NCBI GenBank assembly: GCA_964386385.1 | Contig: CAYLRN010000003.1 | Location: forward strand, 169,748 to 233,747 | Reading direction: 5' to 3' | Source of the DNA: RUG572 sp964386385 | GTDB taxonomy: Bacteria; Verrucomicrobiota; Kiritimatiellia; RFP12; UBA1067 | Length of the DNA: 64,000 nt | Shown here: positions 43,194 to 52,192 of the stretch, piece by piece | Position numbering within the stretch: the first letter of the stretch is position 1 | Layout: every line of letters begins with the position of its first letter | Notes under the pieces: generated by a model | Seen by the model: the letters and a program-made list of their open reading frames with translations, nothing else | The model's database searches: none | What the model was told of the DNA's origin: nothing | Translations under genes and position numbers: made by a program

Positions 43194-44065
43194 CGGCGCG
43201 TTCTCCATGTCTTCGCGCCGCGATTGCGGCGTTATGCCTTTTCGCGTCCGGCGGCCTTGCGCTTTTCGGCGGGACGAACGACTTCTACCTCACGTTCAAT
43301 CCCTACTTCGCCTCGGCGTACCATTCGCGGGCGCGAATCGTGGAGAACCGTCCGATGTTCATGACGTCCACGCGCGTCGGATGGGATTCGCGGAACACCG
43401 GCGACTTCGGAAAGGTCGGCATATGGCACTGGTCCGTCTCGTCTCTCACGAAGAAGCGGCACGACACGTACCATCGCCTCTTCAACGAACTGACCTATGG
43501 CCTCTTCTGGACGTACAAGTGGGACTTCGCGCGGTTCGACGAGGACTGGAAGGGCTGGGGGCTGACGACGGACTTCGTGAAGGACTGGATCACCCTGAAC
43601 GGATATCGCAGCGCCTACCGCATGAACAAGACGGACGCGACGATAAACGAGTGGCGTCTTACGCAGTCGCTTGACAACCCATACCTGACGCCGTTCTACC
43701 TCCTTCGGCGCGGCGGACACCCCAACGACTGGTTCTACGCCCGCGTCGGCGTGAAGCGGGCGTTCAAGCTGACGGATTCGCTGACGTTCACCTCCACGTT
43801 CCACGCGGAGAACGGAAACGAGAACCTTTTTGTCAGGCGCTACGGCGAACGCCTTGGCGGCGGGAGGTACAGAAGCGGTCTCATGGCGCTCAACCTCATC
43901 TTCGACCTGGCGTGGGCGGCCACGGACAACGTCTCGCTCTACACGAGCGTCCACCAGTTCGGCCTGGCCGATTCGGAGCTGCGCGACAGCTGCAAGGCGA
44001 AGACGGGGGCCAACTACCGGAGCGACCTGACGATATTCTACGTCGGGATGCGCTGCCGCTTCTAG
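43190..44065 (+). CDS. Outer-membrane beta-barrel protein of unknown function
   Basis: The 291-residue protein has a signal peptide (ending about residue 26, LCLFASGGLALFG) and then alternating amphipathic strands rich in Tyr, Trp, Phe and Arg. It ends in a strand with a terminal Phe (FYVGMRCRF), the usual signal for the outer-membrane assembly machinery. Many Trp-Asp/Trp-Asn turns suggest 10-12 strands. No family was recognised. It starts by ATGA overlap with the OppD-like ATPase and may help bring the same solute across the outer membrane (inference). Its stop overlaps the convergent mutL stop by four bases. Confidence 0.75.
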   Translation: MTARSPCLRAAIAALCLFASGGLALFGGTNDFYLTFNPYFASAYHSRARIVENRPMFMTSTRVGWDSRNTGDFGKVGIWHWSVSSLTKKRHDTYHRLFNELTYGLFWTYKWDFARFDEDWKGWGLTTDFVKDWITLNGYRSAYRMNKTDATINEWRLTQSLDNPYLTPFYLLRRGGHPNDWFYARVGVKRAFKLTDSLTFTSTFHAENGNENLFVRRYGERLGGGRYRSGLMALNLIFDLAWAATDNVSLYTSVHQFGLADSELRDSCKAKTGANYRSDLTIFYVGMRCRF

Positions 44066-45900
44066 CGTCCGAACTTGCGCGACAACTCGCGGTTGGACGT
44101 GAAGACCATGACCGGCTTGCCGCGCGGGCAGACGTACGGCATTCTGGCGGAGGCGAGTTCGTTCACCAGCTGTGTCGCGCTTTCCGGAGTGAACTTCGAG
44201 GCGGCGCCTGCGAAGGAGCGGGCGACCGACTTCGCCACGATTTCGTTTCGCCAGCGGGCGCCGCCGCGGCGGGGTCCGGCTTCGGAGACGTCGGCGGCGA
44301 TGGTGGCGAGAAGGTCGGCGGTGGAAATGCCCGCGGCCAAGTCGGGGACGGCGTCGACCTTCCACGTGTCGCGTCCGAACTCCTCGATCTCGAATCCCAT
44401 TTCGGCGAGTTCGGGAAGGAGGCTGCGGATGCGCGCGGAATCGGACGGAGGAAGTTTGATCGTTTCCGGTAGGAGAAGTGGCTGTGAAATTGGCGTCGCG
44501 CGTTCGATCAGGCGTTCGTAGACGATTCGCTCGCGCGCGGCGCGCGGATCGAGGGTGACGAGACCCGCGTCGGTTTCAAGGAGGAAGAAGCCTGATTCGG
44601 TCTGTGCGAGAAACCTGAACCACCGCCAGAGGGCGGTGGACGCGGTGGAGACGGCAGGGGCGTCCGGCGCGGCGGACGATGCGCCATCTCCCGGCGCGGT
44701 ATCCGCCGTCTCTGGTTCGCATGGCGCGTGGGCTGCCGGCGGTCGGATGGGAAGGTCGAGTCGCGGCTGGACGGGTGCGGACGTGAAAGGCGGGATGAAC
44801 GGCGCGGGGGACGGCGAGGCGTCCGGAAACGTCGCGGCGGCGCCCTGTGGCGGAACTGTCGGGGAAAACGTCGGCGGCCGCGAAGTGTCGGCGGGCGCGG
44901 GGCGGATGGTGGCGAGGGCCTTTGCGAACGCGGCGAGGATGGCCTCACGGACGTCGGCGGCGCGGCGGAAGCGCACTTCGCGCTTTGCGGGATGGACGTT
45001 GACGTCCACCTGTTCCGGGGGGAGACGGATGAAGAGAACCATTGCGGGGCGCGTCTCGTCGCGCGCGCGGGGGTATGCCTCGCGGAGGGCGTAGGCGATG
45101 GACGCGGAGGTGGCGGGGCGTCCGTTGACGAATATGAACTGGTCCTTCCTTGCGCCGGCGCCGCGGCCGGGGCGTTCGACATAGCCGTAGACGCGGACGC
45201 TGCCGGTCGTCTCGTCGACGGACATGAGGTTTTCGGCGAACGCGGGGCCGAAGAGGTCGTAGATGCGTTCTTCGAGCGTGGCGCCGGGGGCGAGGCGGTA
45301 CGCTTCGCGTCCGTCCAGTGCGAGGGAGAATCCGACGTCCGGATGCGCCAGGGCGTGGAGGGTGAACGTCGTGCGGATGTGGGCCTCTTCGGTGGCGAAA
45401 GCACGGAGGAATTTTCTCCTGGCGGGGACGTTGCAGAAGAGGTCGCGCACTTCGACGCACGTGCCTGGCGGGACGCCGCATTCGCAGACCTCGGCGAGAG
45501 TGCCGGCGTTGACGACGAGGCGCGTTCCGCTTTCGTCTGCGGCGCGGCGGGTGGAGAGGGTGAAGCGGGAGACGGAGGCGATGGAGGGGATTGCCTCGCC
45601 GCGGAAGCCGAGGGTGTCGATATGCTCGATGTCGTCGACGTCGCGGATTTTCGATGTCGCCTGGCGTTCGAGGGAGAGAAGGGCGTCTTCGCGCGTCATT
45701 CCGCAGCCGTCGTCGCGGACGGAGATGGACTTGCGGCCGCCGGCGGTGGCGGCCGCCTCGATTCGGGCGGCGCCGGCGTCGATGGCGTTCTCCATGAGTT
45801 CCTTGAGGACGGAGGCGGGGCGTTCCACGACTTCGCCGGCGGCTATCTTGTTGGCGACGTGGAGGGGGAGAAGGCGCACGTGCCCATCGCGTTCGTTCAT
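44062..45900 (-). CDS. mutL: DNA mismatch repair protein MutL without canonical endonuclease motifs
   Basis: MutL links mismatch recognition by MutS to strand removal. The N-terminal GHKL ATPase domain is intact: LMENAIDAGA, RDDGCGM, DTLGFRGEAIPSIASVS and a VDVNVHPAKREVRFR end. A Pro-rich linker (about 320-430) precedes the dimerisation domain. There the endonuclease motif DQHAxxExxxxE reads DPRAARERIVYE, the Cys motif near VAKSVARS lacks its Cys, and CPHGRP reads CPRGKP. It thus probably does not nick DNA. The gene closes the ddl-ftsQ-ftsA-ftsZ run, 28 bases after ftsZ. Confidence 0.93.
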   Translation of the reverse strand: MNERDGHVRLLPLHVANKIAAGEVVERPASVLKELMENAIDAGAARIEAAATAGGRKSISVRDDGCGMTREDALLSLERQATSKIRDVDDIEHIDTLGFRGEAIPSIASVSRFTLSTRRAADESGTRLVVNAGTLAEVCECGVPPGTCVEVRDLFCNVPARRKFLRAFATEEAHIRTTFTLHALAHPDVGFSLALDGREAYRLAPGATLEERIYDLFGPAFAENLMSVDETTGSVRVYGYVERPGRGAGARKDQFIFVNGRPATSASIAYALREAYPRARDETRPAMVLFIRLPPEQVDVNVHPAKREVRFRRAADVREAILAAFAKALATIRPAPADTSRPPTFSPTVPPQGAAATFPDASPSPAPFIPPFTSAPVQPRLDLPIRPPAAHAPCEPETADTAPGDGASSAAPDAPAVSTASTALWRWFRFLAQTESGFFLLETDAGLVTLDPRAARERIVYERLIERATPISQPLLLPETIKLPPSDSARIRSLLPELAEMGFEIEEFGRDTWKVDAVPDLAAGISTADLLATIAADVSEAGPRRGGARWRNEIVAKSVARSFAGAASKFTPESATQLVNELASARMPYVCPRGKPVMVFTSNRELSRKFGR

Positions 45901-45928
45901 GTCTGTTCAGCGTTCCGTCTGGAGGTGT

Positions 45929-47026
45929 CTATCGGTCGAGGGTGAGGTTTCGGCGGACGTATGTCGGGACGTCGAGGTTCTCATCGTTCCAAATCGTCTT
46001 TTCCGTGTTGCGGAAGCGTCCGTTCGCGGCGAGTGCGCGTTCGCCGACGGCCGCGGGGGAGGCGGCGTTCGAGCGGGCGCCGGAGCTGGCGTTCTCGTCG
46101 AAGACGAGCATGACGGCGTGGAGGCGGTCGGAGAAGGTGGCCTCGTCGTTGACTGTGCCGAGCTCGAGGCGGGCTCCCTCGCCGAACGCGGCGGAGAGTC
46201 CGCTTGCAATCGCACCGACTTCGGAGAGGCGGAGGTCGTCGCCGCCGAGGACGCCGACGAGGAGGGCGCGGACGGGCGGGGAGGATTCGTCGCGGCGGAG
46301 GAGCGGATTGTCGGCCAGCGCGGCAAGGACGTCGCCGGCGCGGTTTTCGCCCCTTGCGGAGGCGGTGGCGAAGCGTCCGCGCCCGCAGCCGGAGAGAAGG
46401 CCGCGGAGGCGTTCCGCGTCGAGGCTGATGTAGCCCGGCTTTTCGAGGAGGCGCCAGAGGAGCGTGACGCCGGAGGCCATGGTGTCGACGGCGTGGCGGA
46501 GGGCGTCCTTCATGTTGTCGGTCCCGGCGTCTGAGACGAGGTCGTCCAGCGGGAGGAAGACGGACACGTCGGCGTGCTGGCCTATCGGGCCCGCGGCGGT
46601 CCTTGCGGAGCGCATCCGCTCCTCGCCCTCGAAGGCGAACGGCATTGTCGCGAATAGGAGTGTCGTCATGCCGATGACGTGGAGGTGCTTGAGAAGTTCG
46701 CCGGTGGCGCCGCCGCCGGTGCCGCCGCCGAGGGCGGTGACGACGACGACGGTGCGGACGCCGTCTAGGGCGGAGTCGAGAAGGGTGGGGTTGTCCTGGA
46801 ACGCGGCGCGCGCGTCGGCGGGCTGGCCGCCGGTGCCGCGGCCCGCGAGGCGGTTGCCGCCGAGTAGGACGAACGGCACGTCGCCGGTGGCGCCGCCGGA
46901 CTGCGCATCGGAGTCCATGATCAGCGCGCGGACGCCCGGGCCGAACGCGCGCAGGATGCCGCGGGTCATGGCGGCCCCGGCTCCGCCGATTCCGAGGAGG
47001 AGAAGCTGTGACTGGAACGGATTCAT
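45929..47026 (-). CDS. ftsZ: Cell-division tubulin FtsZ, divergent
   Basis: FtsZ polymerises into the division ring. The 365-residue protein has the nucleotide fold (LLGIGGAGAAMTRGI), the loop GGNRLAGRGTGGQP and the tubulin signature GGGTGGG at 100-106 (usually GGGTGTG). The nucleotide-contact region PGYISLDAERLRGLLSGCGRG corresponds to PGLINxDFADVxxxM in normal FtsZ, so the catalytic T7 loop reads Ser201-Leu-Asp203-Ala-Glu-Arg206 in place of Asn-x-Asp-x-x-Asp. SARGENRA follows as usual. The C-terminal peptide LDVPTYVRRN is the FtsA/ZipA-binding tail. ATG 47026 overlaps the ftsA stop (ATGA). Confidence 0.92.
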   Translation of the reverse strand: MNPFQSQLLLLGIGGAGAAMTRGILRAFGPGVRALIMDSDAQSGGATGDVPFVLLGGNRLAGRGTGGQPADARAAFQDNPTLLDSALDGVRTVVVVTALGGGTGGGATGELLKHLHVIGMTTLLFATMPFAFEGEERMRSARTAAGPIGQHADVSVFLPLDDLVSDAGTDNMKDALRHAVDTMASGVTLLWRLLEKPGYISLDAERLRGLLSGCGRGRFATASARGENRAGDVLAALADNPLLRRDESSPPVRALLVGVLGGDDLRLSEVGAIASGLSAAFGEGARLELGTVNDEATFSDRLHAVMLVFDENASSGARSNAASPAAVGERALAANGRFRNTEKTIWNDENLDVPTYVRRNLTLDR

Positions 47027-48243
47027 TTTCTGAACGCCCTCCCGAAGAGGTTCCTGATGGAGTCCATCATCGAATGGCTTGTCGTCGTGGCGCGCGCCTG
47101 CAGGAGAAGCCCGGTCGCGGAGGCGTATGCGATGGGAGGCCTGTCGAGGTCGAGTTCGTCGAGGCCTTCGATTTCGGGGACGATCGTCCCCACGCGCGCT
47201 CCGCACCCTAAGACGGAGGCGGCGAGGGGCGCGGCGTTCCTGAGGAGGGCTCCGCCGCCGGAGAGGACGACGCCGGCGTTGAGTCCGTGCAGGTGGTTCT
47301 CGTCGTCGAGCTTCGTGCGGATTATGGTGAAGAGCTCCTGCATCCGCGCGTTCGTGACGGTGTTCAGGGCGCGGAGCGGCACCGATGCGCCGTCCAGGCC
47401 GGGGGTGGTGGACTTGACGGCGATCCGGCGCGAGGCGTCCTTCGCCTCCACGAGGCACGAGGCGGACTGGTGCTTGAGTTCCTCCGCCTGGCGCGTCGTG
47501 AGCGAGAATGCGTGCTGTATGTCGTGCGTGACGTGGTCGCCGCCGACGGCTACGACGCCGGCCTGGACGAGCGCGCCGGAAGACCATACGGCGTAGGACG
47601 TGGTGCCGCCGCCGAGGTCGATGACGAGCGCGCCTTCGCGCTTCATCTGGGGGGTGAGGACGGCCGCGGAGGCGCAGGTGCCGGAGAAGTAGACGTCGGT
47701 CTTGTCTATTTCCAGCTTCGCGGAATTCGCAACCGACAATGCGTCCATGATGCGCTGGGTGGACCCGTGGATGCAGAGCGAGTGTAGGCGGAGCTGGCGG
47801 CCGTGCATTCCCTTCGGGGAGGCTATGTGCCGCATCCCGTCGAGGCTGAACTCCATCTGCGAGATTTCGAGGGGCGTCCTGTCGCTGGACAGGTTGGGGT
47901 CGTAGGAGAGGTCGACGACCTGGGCGACGTCCTCCTCGTGGACGGCGCCGTGCTCGATCTGGAGCTGCGCGTTGACCGGAAGGGTCTGTATGTGTGCGCC
48001 GGAAACGACGAGACTCGCCTGGCAGATGGAGTAGCCGTCCTTTGACGAAAGCTGCTTCAGGACGCTTTCTATCGAATAGCGCGCCTGGCCGATGTCGTGT
48101 ATCTGGCTCTTGCGCACTCCGTTGGAGGGTATCTCCCGGACGGCGGCGATCCGGACGTTCCCATCCGGACGCGGCTCGCCTATCGCGACGACGGTGTACG
48201 TCGTCCCTATCTCTATTGCCGCTATCGGGTCTGAAAGGCTCAT
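47023..48243 (-). CDS. ftsA: Cell-division actin-like protein FtsA
   Basis: FtsA tethers FtsZ to the membrane. The 406-residue protein has the actin-fold phosphate loops (AAIEIGTTYTVVAIGE; LVIDLGGGTTSYAVW; VVLSGGGALL), the FtsA-specific subdomain 1C between about 85 and 160, and a C-terminal amphipathic helix MMDSIRNLFGRAFRK for membrane binding. It lies between ftsQ and ftsZ as in most division clusters and overlaps ftsZ by four bases. Confidence 0.95.
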   Translation of the reverse strand: MSLSDPIAAIEIGTTYTVVAIGEPRPDGNVRIAAVREIPSNGVRKSQIHDIGQARYSIESVLKQLSSKDGYSICQASLVVSGAHIQTLPVNAQLQIEHGAVHEEDVAQVVDLSYDPNLSSDRTPLEISQMEFSLDGMRHIASPKGMHGRQLRLHSLCIHGSTQRIMDALSVANSAKLEIDKTDVYFSGTCASAAVLTPQMKREGALVIDLGGGTTSYAVWSSGALVQAGVVAVGGDHVTHDIQHAFSLTTRQAEELKHQSASCLVEAKDASRRIAVKSTTPGLDGASVPLRALNTVTNARMQELFTIIRTKLDDENHLHGLNAGVVLSGGGALLRNAAPLAASVLGCGARVGTIVPEIEGLDELDLDRPPIAYASATGLLLQARATTTSHSMMDSIRNLFGRAFRK

Positions 48244-48256
48244 TCTTCTCCTCTCG

Positions 48257-49120
48257 TCATTGGCGCACCGCGCCGCGCATGGAGTCGTTGGCGTAGATGC
48301 GGCTCGTGGGGCCGCCGAAGTCGGTCGCGATCCACATGGTGGTATGCGGGTTCATCCGCGTCGCCATCGCGCTGGACAGGTTGCGGAGCTGCTTTCCAAG
48401 CGACTCCCTCGACTTTTTCCCGCCGTCGAACATCTGCTCCCATGCGATCCGCGCCTGCGAATAGTCGGCGAACGTCAGGAGGAGGTAGTTCTTGTGGGTT
48501 GCGTCGATTTCGAGGACGCGCATTCCGGAGAGTTCCGGGTCGGAGAGCGCGTCCACGAGCCTGACTGCGGCCATGCCGGCGGGCGAGAGCGTCCGGCCCG
48601 GGGGCGTGGGCGAATCGCCGGCCTCGCGGACGATCGGCAGTTCGTCGGTGTTCGCGGAAAGCGCGAAGACCATTCCGTCCAGGTCCGCCACGCGGCCGCT
48701 GGAGGAGCGCCGCTTCGGCCCGGACATGCGCACAAGCGGCTCGCGCTCGACGACCTCGACCGTGACGCGGTTGGGCAGCCGGCGCTGGAACCTGACGTCG
48801 TGTACGTTCGGCACGCGCGCAAGCAGTCTTTCGCGGAGCTCCGCGAAAGGGATCGTGGCCAGGTTCGCGCCGTTCGTGAGGCCGAATGCGAGGACGACCA
48901 CGTCGGGGTGGACCATCCGGCGCGGGCTCTTGTTCGAAACGACGACGTCGACGTCGGCGTCCGTTACGCGGAACTGCTCCCGCCATGTCTCGCGCAGCTT
49001 CGCGAACGCGAAGCACGGGACGGCGAGAATGGCCGCAAGCGCGACCAGGAGCAGGACCGCGGCTCCTGCCGCGCCGACAGGGATCTTGCCGTCGTTTCCC
49101 TTCGACTTCCTCCTAATCAT
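48257..49120 (-). CDS. ftsQ: Cell-division protein FtsQ (POTRA domain)
   Basis: FtsQ recruits and regulates later division proteins. The 287-residue protein has a short basic cytoplasmic end (MIRRKSKGNDGK), one membrane segment (about 16-40), then a POTRA-like domain including the AELRERLLARVPNVHDVRFQRRLPNRVTVEVVEREP stretch, characteristic of FtsQ, and a beta domain with LEIDATHKNYLLLTF. Position between ddl and ftsA supports the call although sequence conservation is low. ATG 49120 overlaps the ddl end by eight bases. Confidence 0.88.
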   Translation of the reverse strand: MIRRKSKGNDGKIPVGAAGAAVLLLVALAAILAVPCFAFAKLRETWREQFRVTDADVDVVVSNKSPRRMVHPDVVVLAFGLTNGANLATIPFAELRERLLARVPNVHDVRFQRRLPNRVTVEVVEREPLVRMSGPKRRSSSGRVADLDGMVFALSANTDELPIVREAGDSPTPPGRTLSPAGMAAVRLVDALSDPELSGMRVLEIDATHKNYLLLTFADYSQARIAWEQMFDGGKKSRESLGKQLRNLSSAMATRMNPHTTMWIATDFGGPTSRIYANDSMRGAVRQ

Positions 49121-50036
49121 GCGACGCTGCCTCCACAATGCGCCGGCAGAGCTCCGGGAACGCGACGCCGGCTTTCTGCGCGGCCTTGGGGACGAGCGAG
49201 TGTCCGGTCATGCCGGGGGAAGTGTTCAGCTCGAGGACGAACATCCTGCCGTCGGGGTCGATGCGGAAGTCCACCCGCGTGACGCCGCGGCATCCAACCG
49301 CGTCGAACGCGGCGAGGGCGAGGCGCTGCATCTCAGGGAGGAACGGGTCGTCGGGGAAGACGTAGCGCGTCTCGTCGGAGCGGTACTTCTCCTCGTAGCC
49401 GTACCAGCCGCCGGGCGTGACGATCTCGACCACGGGGAGGGCGGCATGGCCGAGGACGCCGACGGTCGTCTCGCGGCCGGGGATGAATGCCTCCACGAGC
49501 GCCTCGCCGGCGCCGCCGGACTTTTCGCGGTCGACCGCGACCGCCCTGCGCACGGCGTCGCGCCACTGCGCGAACTCGGCGACGCGGTAGACGCCGACGG
49601 ACGAGCCGTCGCGGGGCGCCTTGACGACGACCGGAAGGGGTAGGGGGAGCGCGTCCTCGGCGAGGTCCGCGTCCGCGTCGCCCACGACGCGCCAGGGGGC
49701 GGTGGGGACGCCCGCAGCGTCCAGGGCGCGCTTCGTCTCGATCTTGTCCATCGCGATCCGGCTAGCCTCCGCGCCTGGGCCGGTGTAGGGCATTCCGATG
49801 GCGTCGAGCGCCCTCTGCGCGCCGCCGTTCTCGCCCCATCCGCCGTGCAGGGCCACGTAGCACGCGTCCACGTCCGGCGGCAGCGGCGGAAGCCCGTCGG
49901 CGTCCAGCGTCATCGGCACGACGTCGAATCCCGCGTCTGCCAGGCCCCTGGCCACGTTTCCGCCCGTGACGAGGGAGACTTCGCGTTCGTTTGAGGTGCC
50001 GCCCATCAGGACGGCGATTTTCCGAAAAGGTTGCAT
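49113..50036 (-). CDS. ddl: D-alanine-D-alanine ligase
   Basis: The enzyme makes the D-Ala-D-Ala dipeptide of peptidoglycan precursors. The 307-residue ATP-grasp protein has the N-terminal VLMGGTSNEREVSL, the YVALHGGWGENGGAQ stretch, YTGPGAEASRIAMDK, VVVKAPRDGSSVGV, the catalytic-loop region RVDFRIDPDG and LELNTSPGMTGHSLVP with the metal Glu and Asn. It heads the division run ddl-ftsQ-ftsA-ftsZ-mutL and shows that this organism makes peptidoglycan. Its ATG is only seven bases past the -10 hexamer, so its message is probably leaderless. Confidence 0.96.
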   Translation of the reverse strand: MQPFRKIAVLMGGTSNEREVSLVTGGNVARGLADAGFDVVPMTLDADGLPPLPPDVDACYVALHGGWGENGGAQRALDAIGMPYTGPGAEASRIAMDKIETKRALDAAGVPTAPWRVVGDADADLAEDALPLPLPVVVKAPRDGSSVGVYRVAEFAQWRDAVRRAVAVDREKSGGAGEALVEAFIPGRETTVGVLGHAALPVVEIVTPGGWYGYEEKYRSDETRYVFPDDPFLPEMQRLALAAFDAVGCRGVTRVDFRIDPDGRMFVLELNTSPGMTGHSLVPKAAQKAGVAFPELCRRIVEAASHD

Positions 50037-50043
50037 GGGAAGT

Positions 50044-50052
50044 ATTCTATCA
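50044..50052 (-). promoter_or_regulatory. Extended -10 promoter of ddl, predicted leaderless
   Basis: On the minus strand TGATAGAAT (hexamer 50049-50044 with TGn at 50052-50050) is followed by seven bases and the ddl ATG at 50036. The predicted transcription start is near 50037. It is back to back with the promoter at 50068 for the plus-strand DUF1080 gene. Confidence 0.6.
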
Positions 50053-50067
50053 CAATCGGATTCGATT

Positions 50068-50078
50068 TGTGGTATAAT
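50068..50078 (+). promoter_or_regulatory. Extended -10 promoter of the tandem DUF1080 gene
   Basis: TGTGGTATAAT with TATAAT at 50073-50078. The predicted start near 50085 leaves a 23-base leader with AAGGAG (50095-50100) eight bases before ATG 50108. Confidence 0.75.
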
Positions 50079-50107
50079 CGCGTGAGTTCTTCACAAGGAG
50101 ATTGTGC

Positions 50108-51547
50108 ATGAAGTCTGTATCGATGATGTTTGCGGCCGCCGTCGCGGCCATGTCGGCTTTCGGCGTTGAAAAGGACGCCGAGGGCTTCGTGTCCCTGTTC
50201 AACGGCAAGGACCTCACCGGGTGGATCGGCGCCACGTCCACCTACGGCGTGGAGATGCGCAAGGAGAAGATGGCCGGGACGGGCGAGGTGAAGGAGTTCC
50301 CCGTGCTCTCGTGCCAGCCCGGCAAGGGCAAGGGCGGCGGCGGAAACCTCGTCACCGAGAAGCAGTACGAGAACTTCATTCTCCGCTTCGAGTTCTGCAT
50401 GCCGGAGAACGGCAACAACGGCGTCGGAATCCGAATGCCCAGCCCGTACGTCGACTCCGCCTACCACGGGATGTGCGAGCTCCAGCTCCTCGACGACGGC
50501 GGCAGCGCGTACTACGACAAGGAGGCGAAGAAGGACAAGCTCAAGCCATACCAGTACACGGCTTCGGTCTACGGCGTCGTCCCCGCGCGCCGCGACAACT
50601 TCGACAAGCAGATCTGGGGCAAGGAGAAGAACTTCACGGGCGGCGGCAGCTACGTGCGCCGTCCGGGGATGTGGAACTTCGAGGAAGTGCGCGTGATCGG
50701 CAGCCGCGTCCAGGTGCTCCTGAACGGCGTGATGGTGACGGACGCTGACCTCTCCGGCTTCAAGGGCGACGGCACGGACACTCCCGACGGCCGCAAGCAC
50801 CCTGGGCTTCACAACAAGAAGGGCCACGTCGGCTGGCTCGGCCACGGCCATCACGTGATGTGGCGCAACATCCGCATCAAGGAGGTCTCCGCCGACTACG
50901 TGGTCGGGTCCGACACCGTCAAGCCCTGCCCCGCCGGCTTCACGCAGCTCTTCGACGGAAAGACGCTCGCCAACTGGAAGGGCGTCACGACGCAGGAAGG
51001 GTTCGACAACCCGGTCGTCCGCCAGAAGGCGACGGCGGAGAAGCGCGCGCAGATGCAGGCCGTCGCCGACAAGGGAATGCGCGAGCACTGGTTCGTCCGC
51101 GACGGAGCCCTCTTCTTCGACGGCTTCAAGGGCGGCTACTCCATGGCCACGGCGAAGGACTACAAGGACTTCGAGATGTGGGTCGACTGGCGCATCCTCT
51201 CCGTGCAGGGCGACTCCGGGCTCTACCTCCGCGGCTCGCCGCAGGTCCAGATCTGGGACGCGCACAACCAGTGGGGCATCGGCTCCGGCGGCCTCTACAA
51301 CAACCAGAAGAACCCGTCCCGCGCGCTCAAGATCGCGGACCGCCTGCCCGGCAGCTGGAACACGTTCCACGTCGTCATGAAGGGAGATCGCGTGACGGTC
51401 GAGCTCAACGGCGAGAAGGTCGTGGACGACACAGTGCTGGAGAGCTACTGGAACCGCAAGTCCCCGATCTTCCCGGTCGAGCAGATCGAGCTCCAGTGCC
51501 ACGGCGACCCGATCGAATTCAAGAACGTCTTCATCCGCGAACTCTGA
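50108..51547 (+). CDS. Secreted tandem DUF1080 protein (3-keto-disaccharide hydrolase-like)
   Basis: The 479-residue protein has a signal peptide (MKSVSMMFAAAVAAMSAFG) and two concanavalin-like DUF1080 domains. The first opens with GFVSLFNGKDLTGWIG and includes NFILRFEFCMPENGNNGVGIRMP. The second opens with GFTQLFDGKTLANWKG and includes FEMWVDWRILSVQGDSGLYLRGSPQVQIWD. Both end with the HHVMWRNIRIKE or IEFKNVFIREL strand. Some DUF1080 proteins hydrolyse 3-keto-glycosides after an oxidoreductase has acted; others may only bind sugars. The Tat-exported TIM-barrel protein at 20.9 kb is a usual partner type, but no GFO/IDH-type oxidase is in the window. Confidence 0.87.
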   Translation: MKSVSMMFAAAVAAMSAFGVEKDAEGFVSLFNGKDLTGWIGATSTYGVEMRKEKMAGTGEVKEFPVLSCQPGKGKGGGGNLVTEKQYENFILRFEFCMPENGNNGVGIRMPSPYVDSAYHGMCELQLLDDGGSAYYDKEAKKDKLKPYQYTASVYGVVPARRDNFDKQIWGKEKNFTGGGSYVRRPGMWNFEEVRVIGSRVQVLLNGVMVTDADLSGFKGDGTDTPDGRKHPGLHNKKGHVGWLGHGHHVMWRNIRIKEVSADYVVGSDTVKPCPAGFTQLFDGKTLANWKGVTTQEGFDNPVVRQKATAEKRAQMQAVADKGMREHWFVRDGALFFDGFKGGYSMATAKDYKDFEMWVDWRILSVQGDSGLYLRGSPQVQIWDAHNQWGIGSGGLYNNQKNPSRALKIADRLPGSWNTFHVVMKGDRVTVELNGEKVVDDTVLESYWNRKSPIFPVEQIELQCHGDPIEFKNVFIREL

Positions 51548-51560
51548 GAAAGACCGCTCC

Positions 51561-52172
51561 ATGTACATTGCGTGCCTCGACCTGGAGGGAGTGCTCGTCC
51601 CCGAAATCTGGATTGCGTTTTCCGAGAAGACGGGCATTCCCGAATTCCGCAAGACGACCCGCGACGAGCCCGACTACGACAAGCTCATGCGCTACCGGCT
51701 GGACCTCCTGAAGAGGCACGGACTGGGGTTCGCGGAGATAGAGTCGGTCATCTCGCAGATTGAGCCGCTGGAGGGCGCGCGCGCCTTCCTCGACTCCCTC
51801 CGGGAGAAAATGCAGGTCCTCATCATATCGGACACGTTCGACCTCTTCGGGCGTCCGCTGATGAGGAAGCTCGGCTGGCCGACGCTCTTCTGCAACACCC
51901 TTCAGGTCGCGCCGACGGGCGAGGTGACCGGCTACTCCATGCGCTGCCCGCAGTCCAAGCTCACCACCGTCAGGGCGCTCCAGTCGTGCGGGTTCGAGAC
52001 GATCGCCTCCGGCGACAGTTTCAACGACCTCGCCATGATCCGCGCCTCCAAGGCGGGCTTTCTCTTCCGCACGACGGACGCGATAAGGAATGACAACCCG
52101 GACCTCCCGGCGTTCGAGACGTACGACGACCTGCGCGGCGCGATATTCGCCGCCGCGGGCGTCGGCGAATAG
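51561..52172 (+). CDS. thrH: HAD-type phosphoserine phosphatase / homoserine phosphotransferase ThrH
   Basis: ThrH removes phosphate from phosphoserine and can transfer it to homoserine. The 203-residue protein starts MYIACLDLEGVLVPEIWIAFSEKTGI, nearly the Pseudomonas ThrH N-terminus, where the HAD nucleophile is the first Asp of DLEGV. Motif II is VLIISDTFDLF and motif IV is IASGDSFNDLAMI. Length matches the family. It starts 13 bases after the DUF1080 stop and is followed after 20 bases by the sirohaem reductase. It can supply serine biosynthesis in place of SerB. Confidence 0.93.
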   Translation: MYIACLDLEGVLVPEIWIAFSEKTGIPEFRKTTRDEPDYDKLMRYRLDLLKRHGLGFAEIESVISQIEPLEGARAFLDSLREKMQVLIISDTFDLFGRPLMRKLGWPTLFCNTLQVAPTGEVTGYSMRCPQSKLTTVRALQSCGFETIASGDSFNDLAMIRASKAGFLFRTTDAIRNDNPDLPAFETYDDLRGAIFAAAGVGE

Positions 52173-52192
52173 GCACGTCATCCAGGAGCAAG

